From contig OU342811.1 of NCBI GenBank assembly GCA_910591455.2, forward strand, positions 6,242,947 through 6,306,946: a stretch of DNA of 64,000 bases. The letters are read 5' to 3'. Every line of letters begins with the position of its first letter. Position 1 is the first letter of the stretch. This document shows positions 40,201-48,301 of the stretch, one piece after another. The notes beneath the pieces are model-generated. The model was not told the DNA's origin and ran no database searches. It saw only the letters and a list, made by a program, of their open reading frames with translations. Origin of the DNA: Pholis gunnellus. Taxonomy: Eukaryota; Chordata; Actinopteri; Perciformes; Pholidae. A program made the position numbers and the translations under genes.

Positions 40201-41876
40201 CCAAGAACCTTCTGAGCACATGAAGGATTCTTTGTGGTGAAACCAAGAACTTCTTTAGTCGAGGACGGCCCTGATCATTTAAGCGCGTACAAAGTGCAAT
40301 CATTTAGAAGCTTCACTGCAAAATAGCAATAATCTTCACCACCAGCAGGGCACAAACAGGGTCAAGTTTGTTTTAAGTAAGTGGGGCACCAGAGAATTAA
40401 ACCTCAGACGTGCTTTGAGTTAAATCCTAATCTTATGCTGTAATCTTACGATGTCAAAATGCCTCCAACTGGCAGGTTAAGCATAGGCGTTAACAACTCT
40501 TGGATCCTGCAAAGCTAAATGTTATCACGTTTGTATGCAAATGCATTGAGCGTGAAACGTTTCACATGCTCTCGGTTTCATGTTTAGTACGTTTATTAAC
40601 CGGTTGATGTGTTTTGTGGAGGGGGAGTTGTGTTTCAGCCTGGCGCAACGTAACATAGATAAAACATAGGATTTCTGCCCCATGCTAACATGTTAGCATG
40701 TTTAGTTTGAGATGCAGCGCTGCTCACATTCTTTACATTCAACTGATCATGCTGCATGTTATACACTGTATATACTGAAGAGCAAGAGTAAAGAGGGATG
40801 CATAGGAAGAGAGAAAAAGATGGAGAGATCAGCTGGGTTCACCTTCATCTCCTCTCTCTAGTCAGCACACCTGTTTAAAAACCCGCTGCAGAGCCTCCTA
40901 CTTTTCCATTTGCCCTTGAATTATCACACACACAAACAACAGTTCCACCTCAGCAGTATTCCATTACTCTCCTTATGAACCAGAGGCCACGTCTATTTGA
41001 TATTCAGCAGGCGAAGCGCACACACACATTACAAGCTAACTTCCCTCACCATCCCAGCACAGACAGACATTACTGTCAAGTGTTACTTATAACCCAGCTG
41101 ACACGAGGCCGATGCAGACACATGGCTGCCATCAGGGAGGTAGAACGGTGGTGGACAAAAAAAAAGAAAAGACAGAAGCATGGATGGAGAGGAGGAGGAG
41201 GAGGAGTTGGAGGGACGGGAGTAAAAGGAAAGATGGAGAAGATATGGATGATGAAATGCAGAGGTTGTGTGTGTGAGAGAGACAGAGAGAGAGAGAGAGA
41301 GATGGACAATGGGAGGTCGGTGCAGGGCAATGAGAACATTGCAGGCTGCTGAAATATTCATGGTGCAGTGAAGTGATGGAGACCGGTCTGGTCCTACCTG
41401 TCATTGTGTCCACACTAAGTGTCTGCTCACTCCTCCTGTCAGTCAAACCAGACGGTCAGTCCACAGTACTGTCGGTCAGCTTTTACACTTCTCTCCCCAG
41501 AGGCTCTCTGGAGTCAGACTCCCTCCCCTCCCCGTCTGTGATCTCTCTCTCTCTCTCTCTCTATTACACACACACACTCACTCACAAACTCCCGTCCTAG
41601 GCCCGGTCAACCACTCCCTCCTCCGCCTCCACTCTCTCCCTTGCTTCCCGGAACACTCCCTCTTCATCACCCCCTCCTCCCTCTTCTTCTTCACTTCCAC
41701 TCCTCCTCCTCCTCCTCTCTTGTTAGCTATAGGCAGAGGACACAGGCAGAAGGGGTGGAGCCTGGCGCAGGGCCACAAACACACACTGCACCAGCATCTG
41801 TACAGCCAGGCACCACCAGGAAGAGATGCTGCAGACAGCCAGACTCAAGGATCAAGCTCTCTCTCACACTCTCACA

Positions 41877-41970
<94 letters not shown>

Positions 41971-44900
41971 ACATTTGCATATAACTAAAGTTCAAAATTT
42001 ACCAAATGAGCGTCACAATGTATTCTTGTACTTGGATTAATTAATTACAGAAAGTCTGAATTAGACAGATCTCGTAATATTTTATTTTTTTATTATTATT
42101 ATTGTCAATGAATCCCAAGAAAAAGAGCAAATCCAACATGTATAGTCTGTGTAGCTAAAGCCTGATAAATCTTCTTTCACTGAGCCATAGAGCTCCATTG
42201 TTGTCCAAAAACTATTCGAAACCCTCTGTGACATGGTCCTTCATCACCAAAACCATCAATCAATCGCGCACACACACACACACCGTCCTGTTGCCCCAAA
42301 CACACACTAGTAGAGCGCAGATTTGGATTAATCCACAAGTGAAAATAATACCAAAACAAAAAAATATGTAAATTTACAGAAACATTAGTGACATATTTTT
42401 TAAGATTTACATTGTGTATAAGAACCAATCGATTCAGGCCCACAGACAGGGCACCGAGAGACTGGTTTTGGTAGTTTCGACAATAAGAGAAACATAACAT
42501 CAGTCTTTCCCTTTAACTTGAACTGAAAACACCCTTCTTAAACCAAAGGGAAACAGGTCTTTAAATAGATGGAGTACAGTACTATAATACTCTTCAAATG
42601 ATCAAATTCTACAATCCATCATCATTCAACATCCTCTTTAAAAACCGGTTGTTCCTCTTCTGCATCGGACACACCAGACTGAGGCCAAACCCTACAGCGC
42701 AATCAGCTAAGTGCCGTCTGTGCAGCAGTACACCGTGCTGCGACTGACAGCTCCCGTTGCTGCAACACCGCTTCAGTCCTCTCGTCTCCATCTACAGCTG
42801 AGAGATCGTACCGTACGCTGCACTGCACACATGCACCTGCGGTGGTATACCCTCCACGCTGTAGACGTGCTCCTGGTGTCACCGTGCACTCTGTTCATGC
42901 GTGTATTTTTTTAGAGCTTACACAGAGATTACGTTTCACCCCTCCCACAAGGCTGAATCATAAAATACCGGGGTTGTTTTTAAGGAAAAGATTCCACTCT
43001 CTCTTTGCCTAGATTCAATTGTGTGGGATGTGAGCACTAAGTATTCTCCACGCCCTGCTGGAGACTTAATTAAATCTGAGAGTGAGACACAGAATTGCAC
43101 AGAATGCCAGCAGGCACAGACGTCCTGCAGACACTAAAGACAAACATTTATTCTCCATCTTGGGGGTCCTTGGCAAAAAAAGAATTGAGAACCTCATTTT
43201 GAATTGCTTCACTATAGGTCTCTGTGCTGATTTTGGGATGATTAAAACATGAAATGGGCAGTGGTGCACGCTTTTGATGCAGTCTGCTTGATGAAAAAAA
43301 TCTAAAGTGTGTTGAGCTAATCCTGAGGGTTTTATGCTTCTTGTGGAGTTAATACCTCAGCGGGATCATTTAGATAACAGGACATTTAGAGTCCCCTTCA
43401 CAGTCATAAAACATGTACCCCGCACCTGAGTTCAATACATCTTTAAAAACAAAACTATAAAAAGGGAGAACACAAAGTGTATTTGCTCAAGACGTGTGAA
43501 CCAGGTGGCAGATCTGATGACCACTGATGTGGAGGATCTCTGGTTACAGTGAGAGGACAGATGGCAGAGGAGGAGAGACGGACGGATAAACGCAACAATA
43601 GAAACGGAAGAAGGAAGTTGGTCGATTGAAGCTCGCTCGGCAGACGCCGCTGAGACCAACCAGCACACACAGACTCTCCTGTTATCATCGTTCTCCAGCC
43701 TGCATCTCACCTGCAGCGGCCCAGCGGAGTGGAACCCCCTCACCGCCGTCTGCCACCTGACGTCACGGTGTTCTCCCTTTAAGGCTCAACCCCAAAATGT
43801 CTGCATATGAAAGCGGTTGCAACGTGCCGCGATACATCGGTTTGTTACGGCATGAAATGGAGCCTCGAAAGCGCCGGTTGGATGGTGACCCTGCAGACTC
43901 TCGAGCCTGTGAGCACACAGGATAGGGAGAGTTCAGGCTGAAGTGTCCGTAGTAAGATGCTCCAGAGAGATTGACCTCTGACCTCTGAGTTGGAGAACGC
44001 ATCAAAACTATTTTCTGTAAATGTCAGCAAACACCAGACAGGCCTCTTTTCCTATGGTTGTGAGGACCTTCCCTTAGACACCGATTCTCTGACCACTCCA
44101 CCTCAGTCCAATACGTTAACACTTAAACCACTCGGCCCTTGCAGAAATAAAGGGTGGCTGATCCCTCACTGCAGGACCAGCTGTCACTCGACGAGCCCTT
44201 CTGGTAACCTGCAGCTGGCTTTATATTTCTATATTTACCGTCACTCTCTCGCCTGCTCTGAGATCTGAAGCTCGGTGCACAGGACTCGTGCGTTTGTCTC
44301 ACAGTCTGCACTTAAATCTTGACACCTGGGAGCTGCGGGAGGCTTTGGACCACAACACTGTCCGAGCAGTCTGAACGGCACGTGTTACATCTTGGACAAC
44401 GATCAGACTCCCGTGACCCCCCCCCCCCCCCCCTTACTGTCTCTGCACCTGGCGCTCAATATGGCTGTCTGGTTTCTCTGGGGATCACGGCATCACTTTG
44501 CATGCATTCATTTACGCCTCCAAGAAGTGATAAAAATGGCAATCCACTGTGTTTGAAACAGCTGGAGAGACCGACAGAGACTCTACTTAATAATCAGCCA
44601 TTGTCTCCACCACAGATGTGATCTGTCCTGGCAGCAGCGCAGCATTTGCATGATATTTGTAAAGCAGGATGTGATATAGATACAGAGACTCAAGGCTGCA
44701 GCAGGGAGAAGAGCAGCATATATGAGACAAGGCCATCAGAGAGCATCATGTGTTTCAGAACCAGGAAATGGACCACGTCCTGCAACATTGTGATCATAAC
44801 AAGGGTCCCATTCACAATGACAACCGCCATCCTGCGTTCACATTGTGAGTGAATACAGGCGACGAGTCAACGAGACAGTGTTGTGAAGCTGTGGCTTCAA

Positions 44901-45415
44901 TCATGTCTGAGGCAAAGGACACAGACTCAATGACATCTGATGAGATAGTTAATAAAAAAGGGAAATATTTCAATCTCTAACCCCTCAATTATCACCAAAA
45001 ATACTACAATCAGAGAGAAAAGTGGTGGAAATAAATATTTAAATATTCAAAAAATGTATAGACAATATTTTTGTTTTGTATCAAGCTAGCATTGCAAGAG
45101 TATTTAAGATGAAAAAAATGAATGACATTCATATACATCCCATCGGGCTAATTTGAGCAGTGACTGATGGGCAGGTGGAACATTATGTGACTTTCAGCCT
45201 CTCCGCCGAATTTACGTCGTTGTCAATACATGTCTGGTTCGATTCGTGCACATTTTTAAACACATTCACGGTCAATTCATCATCTCCCTTGTGTTTCTGT
45301 TGCGTGTGCTGCGGTGGAACGAGAAGCGGAGGGCTCTCTCACCGTTGTTGCAGTACTGTAGCAGCAGGTTGGTGCTGTCATACAGACTCCCGCACGAAGC
45401 GATCCTCTCCGACAT
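19015..45415 (-). CDS. eml2: EMAP-like microtubule-associated protein, long isoform (22 coding exons)
   Basis: EMAP-like protein that binds microtubules through a HELP motif and tandem WD (TAPE) propeller. Exons, 5' to 3': 45343-45415, 36516-36755, 36214-36331, 36021-36122, 29097-29125, 27763-27892, 27328-27477, 26466-26532, 26069-26179, 25884-25979, 25579-25713, 25329-25428, 24663-24817, 24373-24498, 24116-24247, 23890-23957, 22533-22621, 22344-22441, 21696-21783, 20402-20497, 19993-20123, 19015-19137. All introns are GT-AG and all phases agree; the sum is 2457 nt, 818 residues plus stop. Seen: coiled coil at about 36-75, Ser/basic linker 105-180, HELP region about 188-240, WD repeats to the end. 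The GHNDD, GVFDRAV, SGGGKDRKVVLW and ADDFGKVHLF stretches fit EML2 better than EML1, 3 or 4, and the short form's 646 residues matches the roughly 650 I recall for mammalian EML2. Paralogue assignment is inference; the EML family is certain. Confidence 0.93.
19993..20123 (-). CDS. eml2: eml2 exon 21, WD repeat
   Basis: Encodes VWPEGADGTDINAVCRSHDG, then LASADDFGKVHLFTFPC. Acceptor ACACAG, donor GTCAGT, ending on a complete Arg codon. Confidence 0.95.
20402..20497 (-). CDS. eml2: eml2 exon 20, WD repeat
   Basis: Completes a Trp codon, then EASSGKHVTSMDTVRNQEW and TCTLSFNTF. Acceptor CTTCTAG, donor GTAAATC. Confidence 0.93.
21696..21783 (-). CDS. eml2: eml2 exon 19, WD repeat
   Basis: Encodes GHSSFVTHLDWSADSQHLVT and NSGDYEILF. 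Acceptor CCTCAG, donor GTAGGT. Confidence 0.94.
22344..22441 (-). CDS. eml2: eml2 exon 18, WD repeat
   Basis: Encodes DGNFLAVASHDNFVYIYAV, then NGRKYSRVGKCT. Acceptor CCTCCAG, donor GTGAGTATA (strong). Confidence 0.94.
22533..22621 (-). CDS. eml2: eml2 exon 17, WD repeat
   Basis: Encodes WLVLDTDTRDLVSMHTDGNE and IISNIKYSP. Acceptor TTGCAG sits directly downstream of a (TG)n run of about 45 copies, so the usual pyrimidine tract is replaced by the microsatellite. Donor GTAAAACC. Confidence 0.92.
22626..22716. repeat. (CA)n microsatellite at the exon 17 acceptor
   Basis: About 45 CA units; on the transcribed strand a (TG)n run that ends 5 bp before the eml2 exon 17 start. Confidence 0.97.
23890..23957 (-). 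CDS. eml2: eml2 exon 16, WD repeat
   Basis: Encodes DPGRCAGFHPSGAVLAVGTM and TG, then AG of an Arg codon. The donor is GTTGGG, a weak non-consensus site; the frame and protein match make the boundary secure. Acceptor ACTCCAG. Confidence 0.9.
24116..24247 (-). CDS. eml2: eml2 exon 15, WD repeat
   Basis: 44 codons: GHTDELWGLDIHPTMEQF, then TCAQDKQVHLWD. Phase 0 at both ends; acceptor GCTACAG, donor GTGACT. Confidence 0.94.
24373..24498 (-). CDS. eml2: eml2 exon 14, TAPE propeller
   Basis: 42 codons: VGEPLGPVRALAEGK, then LFVGTTKNAI. Phase 0 at both ends. The acceptor CCAG is preceded by a short (TG)n tract; donor GTACAC. Confidence 0.92.
24663..24817 (-). CDS. eml2: eml2 exon 13, WD repeat
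   Basis: 51 codons including SGAHEGGIFSVC and MVSGGGKDRKVVLWDHDY, again closest to EML2. Acceptor TTTGCAG, donor GTGAGGG. Confidence 0.94.
25150..25320. repeat. Palindromic MITE-like repeat next to exon 12
   Basis: ACATACTAAATC, GCGTACTAAATAGTACGGTA and CATACTATGTTTTGGGACAT are of a common fish MITE type; ends a few bases from the exon 12 donor. Confidence 0.45.
25329..25428 (-). CDS. eml2: eml2 exon 12, WD repeat
   Basis: Encodes KHEKPKYVLCVAFAENGD and ITGDSSGNIYVWAK. Acceptor CTCTAG; donor GTACTATG lies at the very edge of a palindromic intronic repeat. Confidence 0.93.
25579..25713 (-). CDS. eml2: eml2 exon 11, WD repeat
   Basis: 45 codons beginning CSNDSVLGAVFHPMD and including VVTCGKSHINFWTVEG. 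Phase 0 at both ends; acceptor TCCGCAG, donor GTACCG. Confidence 0.93.
25884..25979 (-). CDS. eml2: eml2 exon 10, WD repeat
   Basis: 32 codons: NGGTFLCAVDDANDHILTVW and onward, with the NDH-x-x-x-VWxW blade pattern. Phase 0 at both ends; acceptor TCTCAG, donor GTACCC. Confidence 0.93.
26069..26179 (-). CDS. eml2: eml2 exon 9, WD repeat
   Basis: Encodes APHVRVWDSVSLNTLHVIG, then MGVFDRAVTCVAFSKS. The GVFDRAV wording is EML2-like. Acceptor GTTCAG, donor GTAAGC; phase 0 at both ends. Confidence 0.94.
26466..26532 (-). CDS. eml2: eml2 exon 8, WD repeat
   Basis: 67-bp exon encoding LSVHPDMVTIATGQVAG plus NSNGK. Acceptor ATCCTAG, donor GTAACC. Matches the family HPDMVTIATGQVAG segment. Confidence 0.92.
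26815..27066 (+). repeat. Teleost dispersed repeat (eml2 intron 7)
   Basis: TGATCAACTCATCCTTGAGT, GTGCCAAATTTGAAGAAATT, GGTCACAGTGGCCTTGACCA; two partly repeated halves, a familiar fish repeat. Confidence 0.6.
27181..27300 (+). repeat. Teleost dispersed repeat A, short fragment
   Basis: AAATCAAGTGAGAAGTAGTC, TTTTCTCATAGACTTCTATA and GGCACTTCCACATTGGCTTC. Lies next to eml2 exon 7. Confidence 0.75.
27328..27477 (-). CDS. eml2: eml2 exon 7, HELP end and first WD blade
   Basis: Encodes YGYRGRDCRSNLYLLPTGE and onward to RHYLGHNDDVK, diagnostic of EMAP-like proteins and closest to the EML2 wording (QQQRHYLGHNDD). Acceptor AACAG, donor GTGAGAG. Confidence 0.94.
27763..27892 (-). CDS. eml2: eml2 exon 6, HELP motif
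   Basis: Encodes the start of the HELP region (EDGYVRMFLRGRPVTMHIP), near-identical to the family motif, then LPDRKLKLQW. Acceptor TTTAG, donor GTATCC; the last codon is completed to Val by exon 7. Confidence 0.92.
28380..28790 (+). repeat. Related teleost dispersed repeat (eml2 intron 5)
   Basis: ACGGGTCTATGGGGACTGAC, TTTTGGAGCCCGTCTCAAGT and CAGACCCGGAGGTTTCCGCT. The right end resembles that of repeat A, suggesting a related family. Confidence 0.6.
29097..29125 (-). CDS. eml2: eml2 exon 5 (29-bp microexon)
   Basis: Tiny 29-bp exon encoding SKSKECTFNA, immediately before the HELP motif. The acceptor (a T-rich tract ending CTGTTTCAG) and donor GTAAGAG are both strong. It is shared by both isoforms and would shift the frame if skipped. 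Confidence 0.85.
29126..33973. other. eml2 intron between exon 5 and the alternative exon
   Basis: Holds repeat A copy 4, small GT microsatellites (30640, 33222) and otherwise nothing recognised. Confidence 0.6.
31567..32098 (+). repeat. Teleost dispersed repeat A, copy 4 (eml2 intron 4)
   Basis: CATAGACTGCTTATAGGAAG through GTCGCCCCCTGCTGGCCATT. Contains an insertion-like divergent middle (31690-31850). Confidence 0.8.
33974..33990 (-). CDS. eml2: eml2 alternative first exon (short isoform)
   Basis: ATG AAG AGA GCT TCC AG before donor GTAAATGG. The phase is identical to exon 4, so splicing to exon 5 gives MKRASSKSKECTFNAED, close in layout to the short mammalian EML2 start that runs straight into the HELP region. 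The predicted product is 646 residues without coiled coil or linker. An alternative acceptor reading (GCTTGCAG just upstream) is possible, but the promoter-like sequence behind it favours a true first exon. Confidence 0.65.
34110..34200 (-). promoter_or_regulatory. Candidate promoter of the short eml2 isoform
   Basis: About 130-220 bp upstream of the alternative ATG lie a CCAAT box (34122-34126 on the plus strand), a GC box (CCGCCCCCT, 34161-34169) and a C-rich stretch (CCACACCCCCC). A GA-microsatellite follows upstream. No TATA box is evident. This supports an internal promoter within intron 4. Confidence 0.45.
34239..34320. repeat. (GA)n microsatellite
   Basis: GA run with occasional GC, about 80 bp, upstream of the short-isoform promoter. 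Confidence 0.95.
36021..36122 (-). CDS. eml2: eml2 exon 4, Ser-rich basic linker
   Basis: 102-bp exon with an Arg-rich stretch and a TTSSSSSGGK run like the TSSSSSGKK of EML1. Acceptor CCCTCAG; donor GTAGCG is weak. It leaves AG, which pairs with the first C of exon 5 to give Ser. The alternative first exon leaves the same phase, so either can feed exon 5. Confidence 0.82.
36214..36331 (-). CDS. eml2: eml2 exon 3, linker
   Basis: Linker exon of 118 bp rich in Ser, Pro and Lys (SSPSSPKKELPQS). Acceptor CTTTCAG, donor GTATGC. Enters in phase 1 and leaves in phase 2, matching its neighbours. Basic linkers of EML proteins contribute to microtubule binding. Confidence 0.82.
36516..36755 (-). CDS. 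eml2: eml2 exon 2, trimerisation coiled coil
   Basis: Encodes the EML trimerisation coiled coil (MEDRVSHLEQKLQLQEDEIQ and onward; heptad-like Leu/Ile) followed by a Gly/Ala/Pro-rich linker. Acceptor TGGTCCAG, donor GTAACC, phases 1 in and 1 out. By analogy with EML1/EML4 this segment oligomerises the protein and helps microtubule binding; it is absent from the short isoform. Confidence 0.9.
37975..38262. repeat. Tandem duplication with TTAGCATGCTAA palindromes
   Basis: A unit of about 155 bp is repeated twice (TAATTAGCTAATGTTAGCAT and TAATTAGCAAATGTTAGCAT starts; both contain TGTTAGCATGCTAACA and CTGCTACACATCAACATGTT). Lies in eml2 intron 1. Confidence 0.75.
41881..41967. repeat. (CA)n microsatellite
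   Basis: About 43 CA units in eml2 intron 1. Confidence 0.97.
43711..43765 (-). promoter_or_regulatory. Intronic CRE with a possible alternative first exon
   Basis: Perfect TGACGTCA at 43758-43765 in a CpG-bearing patch, followed on the minus strand by GGCCGCTGCAG and a good donor GTGAGATGC. Could be another eml2 promoter or an unrelated transcript start. Confidence 0.25.
45343..45415 (-). CDS. eml2: eml2 exon 1 (long isoform start)
   Basis: First coding exon. The ATG at 45413-45415 opens a 24-codon stretch (MSERIASCGSLYDSTNLL and onward) resembling the SLYDTSSLLQFCN start of EML1. It ends with one base (G) before donor GTGAGAGAG. The G joins AT of exon 2 to give the Asp-Asp pair conserved in EML N-termini. 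Upstream sequence to about 45.65 kb is CpG-containing and pyrimidine-rich on the plus strand. Confidence 0.85.
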
Positions 45416-45660
45416 CCCCTTCTCCTTCTCCTTCCTTCCTTCGTCCAGGCTCTGTCCTCCTCTCCGTCGGCTCCTTTGTCCTCTTTTTCCTCGTCCCCTC
45501 TCCGTCTCTTCTTCGCGCCGTCACCCCTTCCCGTCTCCTCCTCGTTCATAAACGGACAGACACATGCACCTTTACCTGCTCTCCTGCTCCCACCCTCACT
45601 ACTCTCTCCCGCTGCTGCCTCGCTGCCAGCGTTAAGCTGCACACTGTGCATACTGTTCTT
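45416..45660 (-). promoter_or_regulatory. eml2 long-isoform 5' UTR/promoter region
   Basis: Stretch directly upstream of the long-isoform ATG, purine-rich on the transcribed strand, with several CpGs (CTCCGTCGG, CTTCGCGCCGTC) in an otherwise AT-rich surrounding. No TATA box near the ATG. Start site not determinable by eye. Confidence 0.4.
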
Positions 45661-45774
45661 CCGTTAGTGAATTTCAAAGTAAGAGTAATAGCGACGGGCA
45701 CCCCATTTGCGACTATAATGTTTATGTTATATGTGCGCCTATACATGATTTTAACAACATTTGGATGGCATGAG

Positions 45775-45777
<3 letters not shown>

Positions 45778-45823
<46 letters not shown>
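45778..45823. repeat. (AT)n microsatellite
   Basis: AT run of about 46 bp upstream of the eml2 promoter region. Confidence 0.95.
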
Positions 45824-45826
<3 letters not shown>

Positions 45827-46249
45827 CTACTAAAGTTTCATTAAAAAAAGAAAACGTGCCTTTCTTGAGCGGTCACATATTTAGGCTAAGCTATAACTCA
45901 AATAACAGTCACACATAAAATCCATCTCTTAATAATGCCCTCAATATTTCACATTGATTGTCACTTTGCTTTCCAGCAGATTTCCAGTTAAAAACAATTC
46001 ACATTTCACCTAAATAAAATTCACGATATCACTTTTGGGATTTGATTTTTAGCTACAGATAGTACTATGTTATTCCATGTAATAGCTGGGTTAATCATTT
46101 TATTCAAATATGTATTAGCCTATGAATTAATTCACTTACATGTAGTGGTGTGACGATAAGCGCTTTTATTTTGAACAGACACACTCGGCTTCCGGTAACC
46201 ATCTACGTAACACTTGATGAACTATCCTCGCCTGCCCTGCGTACCGCTG

Positions 46250-46263
46250 TTACTATAGCAACA
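46250..46263. promoter_or_regulatory. RFX-type X-box
   Basis: GTTACTATAGCAAC is a near-perfect imperfect palindrome of the RFX X-box class (GTTRCCATRGCAAC). It lies about 0.83 kb upstream of the eml2 long ATG in a short CpG-bearing stretch (46140-46310). The match is seen; function is inferred. Confidence 0.4.
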
Positions 46264-46357
46264 GCCTCTCCAATAGCTCCGGCTCCTGGTCATTGAAGGC
46301 GCGAGAGAGATGAATCTAACTGTACACATTGAATAAAACCGGCACTGCACGTCTCAC

Positions 46358-46390
46358 ATGTCTGAAGCTGTAGTTCGTGACCAGAGAAAG
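46358..46390 (+). other. Possible small first coding exon, divergent from eml2
   Basis: ATG followed by 10 codons (MSEAVVRDQRK) and a GTGATC donor-like site, just downstream of the X-box. No downstream exon was recognised before the 7SL array, so this is a weak candidate. Confidence 0.15.
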
Positions 46391-47185
46391 GTGATCCCGG
46401 TGTCGGTGTCGGGGCCTGAATAATTCATTGGGAGACGGTGTGCAACACACGTGTTGGTAATTGATGCCAAAGCCAAAGACTAGTTATGCAAAGCGGGAGG
46501 TTAAAAGGTCCGTGTACGTTTCGATAGTCTGTTTTACCGTTTAATCGAACAAACGAAAATACAGAAATACAATGTTTTTTCCGTTTTTTTGTTTGAATCC
46601 AAAAAGTGAAAAGTGAGAGAACCAAAGTGAAATAATGAGCCAATTTTTGTTCTTGCAAATCCCTTTTTAGTTTTTGCCTTTAAAAAGAGACGCAAAGAAC
46701 GACAGGTAACCCGGAAGTATACATTTCAAGATAAAACTCAAGGCAATAGAATGACCGTATCTTAGAAACAGTAGATGACTACATACAGTTTCATATTTAT
46801 TTATCCATGTAGGCTACTCAACAAGACTCAAGTTTTCGATTAAGCGGTGAATTGTTTGATGCCATACAGTTCGTGATATAGTTTAATCAAAGTTATTTTC
46901 GTGTTCACAGAGTTATTGGCACTGATATTTCTTTTTCCATCGTATTGTGTTGTTGCTTTAGTGAACGTGAAGTAGATGCAAAGTCAAAGTGTCTAATATA
47001 TATATTTTTTCCAAATTTTCATTTCAGCTACGTCAGGGCTCTGCAATAGGCTACATCACAGCAATATATTTCGATCCCTTGAAGCGTTATTATGGACAGA
47101 TTGTTGTTATTTGAACAGAAAAACAAAGAGTAAAGTGTTTGGTTGTGACTGTTCACCTCTCCATCACGTTGATTGAATGTCATAA

Positions 47186-47230
47186 GGTGGGGTGCACCGG
47201 CCCAGGTCGGAGACGGAGCAGGTCAAAGCC
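47186..47230 (+). pseudogene. Short 7SL fragment in opposite orientation
   Basis: 45 nt matching the S-domain part of 7SL (GCACCGGCCCAGGTCGGAGA and GGAGCAGGTCAAAGCC) on the plus strand. It is inverted relative to 47619-47663 of the intact gene, with a few mismatches. No flanking 7SL sequence is present. Confidence 0.75.
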
Positions 47231-47535
47231 AAAGCCAAATAAAAAGTCAAGGCAATAGAATGACCGTATGTTAGAAACAGTAGATGACAACATGCAGTTT
47301 CATATTTTCAAATACTCCATATATTTTGGATAAAAAAAAAGTTATATCCTGTTGATTAATGTTGCTGCTTAAATGAAAATGTACACACTGAGACAACACT
47401 TTCACGTGTGTTATTTTGCCCCACGTGCTCCAGTATAATGCCTCCAGTCGTCTCATTACACAGACGAGACGATCATTACGCACAGACAAGAAAACACGTT
47501 GTTGTTGGAGTATCAGCTGTTTGTTGAACGAGTAT

Positions 47536-47540
47536 AAAAA
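47536..47540 (-). terminator. Pol III T5 terminator of intact 7SL
   Basis: Run of five T on the minus strand directly after GACCCAGTC, as expected for RNA polymerase III termination. Confidence 0.8.
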
Positions 47541-47835
47541 GACTGGGTCCCGCTGTGTTACTCAGGCTGCACTACAGCGTCTATTCTCAGGCGCGATCCC
47601 ACTACTGAGCGGCACGGGGGCTTTGACCTGCTCCGTCTCCGACCTGGGTCGGTGCACCCCTCCTTAGACGACCTGGTGTTCCCGGGCTCCCCCAGGAGCA
47701 CCATACCGATACCGAACTTAGTGCGGACACCCGATCTGCATAGTCCGCTGCAGCTCAGAGCTCCTGAGCTCAAACGATCCTCCAGCCTCAGCCTCCCGGT
47801 AACTGGGATTACAGGCGCGCGCCACTGCACCCGGC
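47537..47835 (-). ncRNA. 7SL RNA (signal recognition particle RNA), intact copy
   Basis: On the minus strand the region starts GCCGGGTGCAGTGGCGCGCG, continues GGGAGGCTGAGGCTGGAGGA, then ATCGGGTGTCCGCACTAAGT, then GGAGCAGGTCAAAGCC and CAGTAGTGGGATCGCGCC. These are the Alu-domain, central and S-domain landmarks of vertebrate 7SL RNA, in order. Length from GCCGGG to the T5 terminator (47536-47540) is about 298 nt, the expected size. A CRE lies at about -43. 7SL is the scaffold of the SRP that targets nascent secretory proteins to the ER and is made by RNA polymerase III. Confidence 0.92.
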
Positions 47836-47877
47836 GAGAGATCGACTCATTCAGAAGGATTTGGGCTTTTACAAACG

Positions 47878-47885
47878 TGACGTCA
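47878..47885. promoter_or_regulatory. CRE (TGACGTCA) upstream of the intact 7SL gene
   Basis: Perfect palindromic ATF/CREB site 43-50 bp before the 7SL 5' end. Vertebrate 7SL genes are known to need an upstream ATF/CRE site at about this place. In the second unit the same position reads TGACCTCA. Confidence 0.75.
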
Positions 47886-48301
47886 TTAGGGAGATCAAGC
47901 GGAATCTAGTGATGAAAACATAACCTGCCGCTGCAACGTTGAAGGTAACCCGGAAGTAAGAATATTTCAAAATAAAAAGTCAAGGCAATAGAATGACCGT
48001 ATGTTAGAAACAGTAGATGACAACATGCAGTTTCATATTTTCAAATACTCCATATATTTTGGATAAAAAAAAGTTATATCCTGTCGATTAATGTTGCTGC
48101 TTAAATGAAAATGTACACACTGAGACAACACTTTCACGTGTGTTATTTTGCCCCACGTGCTCCAGTATAATGCCTCCAGTCGTCTCATTACACAGACGAG
48201 ACGATCATTACGCACAGACAAGAAAACACGTTGTTGTTGGAGTATCAGCTGTTTGTTGAACAGTAGAACGAGTATAAAAAGACTGGGTCCCGCTGTTTTA
48301 C

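Larger units (their letters stand above)
36756..45342. other. eml2 intron 1 (about 8.6 kb)
   Basis: Holds the 37975-38262 duplication, CT/GA and CA microsatellites (41.2-41.97 kb), a poly-C run (44419-44432) and a CRE-bearing patch near 43.76 kb. No further coding exon is required by the reading frame. Confidence 0.6.

Noticed and set aside
45160..45918. 252-residue plus-strand frame opposite eml2 exon 1
   Set aside because: Shadow of the eml2 first exon and promoter, ending in an AT microsatellite (YIYIYI).
47541..47835. Primate Alu contamination
   Set aside because: The Alu-like part continues into the full 7SL S domain, has fish-specific differences, the proper upstream CRE and is repeated with the spacer, so it is a resident 7SL gene.
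47558..47909. Overlapping open frames on both strands
   Set aside because: They are translations of the 7SL RNA gene, which is non-coding.
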